Assembly (NCBI GenBank): GCA_051294375.1
Contig: CM119264.1
Span: 24,825,316-24,889,315 of the forward strand
DNA length: 64,000 bases
Reading direction: 5' to 3'
DNA from: Paraspadella gotoi
Lineage: Eukaryota; Chaetognatha
Part shown: positions 61,868 to 64,000 of the stretch, in pieces
Layout: every line of letters begins with the position of its first letter
Numbering within the stretch: the first letter of the stretch is position 1
Position numbers and translations under genes: made by a program
Notes under the pieces: generated by a model
The model's input: the letters and a program-made list of their open reading frames with translations, nothing else
Told to the model about the DNA's origin: nothing
The model's database searches: none

Positions 61868-62390
61868 GAGCAACTCTATAAGTCACTTTTCGGTCGGTCG
61901 GTCCGTCGGTCTCGGTCCATCGGTCTCCTATTTACGTTAAGACAGGAAAAAAACCTCAAATAACCTCAAATGACAAAAGACAAAATTTTGATGCAGTGCT
62001 TGTCATAAATACACGGGCTAAGAAAGTTATGGTAGTCATGTAGTCATTAAGGCGTAGTAAATTTCTAATTTAACTTTAATTAAAATTCTAAAAATGAGGA
62101 ACGAACAACATTATACTAATGAACATTTAATNNNNNNNNNNNNNNNNNNNNNNNNNNNNNNNNNNNNNNNNNNNNNNNNNNNNNNNNNNNNNNNNNNNNN
62201 NNNNNNNNNNNNNNNNNNNNNNNNNNNNNNNNNNNNNNNNNNNNCTTTTAGAATTTTCGTATGTAATTTTCACTACGCCTTAGTAGTCATTTCATGTTAC
62301 GTCCTCAAGTCATGTAATGTCATGTCTTGTCATGTCACAAGAAACACACGTGATAAGGCAGTCACTGCGGCGCAACACATTTGAATTACC
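61868..62390 (-). repeat. Dispersed repeat with GACCGAC-type tail, copy 2 (inverted)
   Basis: Reverse-complement relative of 53187-53500. The GGTCGGTCGGTCCG words at 61890-61904 correspond to the tail of copy 1. Unlike copy 1, it is interrupted by a small inverted-repeat element at 62048-62282. Confidence 0.65.
62048..62282. mobile_element. MITE-like element, 8-bp target-site duplication
   Basis: Begins TAAGGCGTAGTAAATT and ends AATTTTCACTACGCCTTA, so the terminal inverted repeats share TAAGGCGTAGT. GTAGTCAT lies directly outside both ends (62040-62047 and 62283-62290). An 8-bp duplication fits hAT-type transposases, but the termini do not start with CA, so the superfamily is open. The middle is a gap (62132-62244). 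The paralogous repeat at 53187-53500 lacks this insert. Confidence 0.72.
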
Positions 62391-62847
62391 GTTCTTGTTT
62401 CTGCTTTTATCACCTTACAAGTATTACGTGTGTTTCATTACGAGATAACGAGTTTGCTTCTTTTCTTTTACAGGCACTTTCGTTTTGTTATTTATTATTT
62501 AATCATTAATTATTTATTAATTAATTTACTGCGCTTTTTTNNNNNNNNNNNNNNNNNNNNNNNNNNNNNNNNNNNNNNNNNNNNNNNNNNNNNNNNNNNN
62601 NNNNNNNNNNNNNNNNNNNNNNNNNNNNNNNNNNNNNNNNNNNNNNNNNNNNNNNNNNNNNNNNNNNNNNNNNNNNNNNNNNNNNNNNNNNNNNNNNNNN
62701 NNNNNNNNNNNNNNNNNNNNNNNNNNNNNNNNNNNNNNNNNNNNNNNNNNNNNNNNNNNNNNNNNNNNNNNNNNNNNNNNNNNNNNNNNNNNNNNNNNNN
62801 NNNNNNNNNNNNNNNNNNNNNNNNNNNNNNNNNNNNNNNNNNNNNNN

Positions 62848-62879
<32 letters not shown>

Positions 62880-63202
62880 ATCGGTATATTGCTACTGCTT
62901 GTATAAAACGTTTAAATACGTACGTCTTTGGCTTTTACATCGAATGCCAAACCAGTAACAAAATTAATTTCTAATTCTCAGATATACTGCTTGGCCGTTA
63001 GGAGGAAAGCTTTTCGTTACCCTCGGCAATATTTCGAAATGAACAATGGATGAGATTAATGGCTCTCATATTCCAGCCTCATAAGAAAACCATATCGGAG
63101 TCTCGGCATAAATTGGATTTTATGGCGACTGCTACTGCCCAAACACCAACTAAGATTTTTCCGTGTTGTTTGTATATAAACGTTCGTCTTTGANNNNNNN
63201 NN
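62391..63202. other. Sequence with two gaps, no gene seen
   Basis: Gap 62541-62847 followed by a CT tract (62848-62876), then ordinary DNA to a 9-base gap (63194-63202). Confidence 0.6.
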
Positions 63203-64000
63203 NATGAATTTTACGAGTTGCGGAGGTGGAGGCGGGGTGTGGGACGCGAGGACGGTTTTGGTAGTAATGGGGAGGTGGTTTATGTGGAGTGGTCACAAGA
63301 ATTTTGCAATTGTTTTTCATTAGAAAAATTGTACTTTGNNNNNNNNNNNNNNNNNNNNNNNNNNNNNNNNNNNNNNNNNNNNNNNNNNNNNNNNNNNNNN
63401 NNNNNNNNNNNNNNNNNNNNNNNNNNNNNNNNNNNNNNNNNNNNNNNNNNNNNNNNNNNNNNNNNNNNNNNNNNNNNNNNNNNNNNNNNNNNNNACTCTT
63501 TTCTGACCGTCCGTTTAGAGTAGGAGCAGCATAACGATCAGCATAAAGCATAAAGAGCAGGAGGAACAGAAAATATTTTGAGTTAATAAGAGAATCTAGC
63601 TAAGCGACAAGTACATCTAACTCTCGATGCAGCGTGAGAAAAAGGTTGTCTAGTTTCGAGTCTGGTCAGTATCTGGGTTAATAAAATCTTTATGGTCAAT
63701 ATATAAACTTTGAAACAATGCGTCTTTGTTCTTTATTAATATTTCTATTCAAAATTAAACAAGAGTGAAGAGTGGTGGCGACGGGAAGTGTTGCGTGGTA
63801 TGGGAGTGGCAGCGTCAAGACGGAGTGACGTAGTGACGCAGTCTTGTCACCGCGGCGCCAATCGTCGTCCTCGGTTTTCGGCGAAGAAAGAAAAAGAAAG
63901 AAAACGTCAATTGTGATTCGAATTTCTTCACCAGCGCCGTGAGTTATTGAATTGGTTTTCACTGGGAAGGGACGGGCATCAGAGAGAGGAAGAACAAGAA
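63203..64000 (+). repeat. 0.66-kb segment, copy 2 (runs off the window)
   Basis: Matches 60778-61440 in order, with an internal gap (63339-63494) and single-base indels (for example GCGGAGGTGG versus GCGGAGTGG). It includes shared words AATCGTCGTCCTCGGTTTTC and GACGGGCATCAGAGAGAGGA at the edge of the window. Confidence 0.9.

Overview
This window reads as nuclear DNA of an invertebrate animal. Coding exons are short and separated by GT..AG introns, three genes have clear animal homologues, there is a decayed non-LTR retrotransposon, and simple repeats are extremely dense. An arthropod, perhaps a crustacean, is my best guess from that microsatellite load. Nothing in the sequence fixes the taxon. 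Nothing prokaryotic (operons, CRISPR arrays, insertion sequences) was seen.

Layout. Positions 1-20500 hold almost no recognisable coding sequence: (CT)n/(GA)n tracts, CpG-rich (TCG)n and (CCG)n tracts, minisatellites, one long foldback element (9290-9836), and a perfect RFX-type X-box next to an inverted CCAAT box (12960-12990). A Pumilio/PUF-family gene lies on the minus strand at 20549-23275. Its N-terminal half is intact, but its RNA-binding repeats are scattered over several frames below a 25-base gap. Positions 25598-35328 form a large inverted duplication centred near 28130. Each arm carries a nested foldback element and two copies of a 170-bp module, and only the right arm is interrupted, by a Jockey-like LINE sitting inside a (CT)n tract (30209-34950). 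A 1.9-kb direct tandem duplication follows (35563-39401).

The best gene is a multi-exon F-box protein gene on the plus strand (40217-46245). Most of its exon phases agree, and it ends in a clean terminal exon. Two tRNA-like SINE copies follow it (46733-47389). A two-exon candidate for a secreted, cysteine-rich precursor is on the minus strand (48978-50005). After a repeat-rich stretch, which includes a 0.57-kb tandem duplication and a 30-36 bp minisatellite, comes a complete core-1 beta-1,3-galactosyltransferase (C1GALT1) gene on the minus strand (58036-59996). It has a type II membrane anchor, and its catalytic DxD region is damaged. The right end contains a small inverted-repeat element with an 8-bp target-site duplication (62040-62290) and a second copy of the 60.8-61.4 kb segment.

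The genes do not form a pathway: they are an RNA-binding translational regulator, a ubiquitin-ligase adaptor and a Golgi O-glycosylation enzyme. A recurring theme is that duplicated segments differ mostly by one-base insertions and deletions, often in homopolymers, and that two genes carry frame breaks of the same kind. This suggests that parts of the assembly are error-rich (for example gap-filled with noisy reads), so frameshifts here should not be taken as pseudogenisation without read support. Seventeen runs of N, five of them exactly 25 long, interrupt the window.
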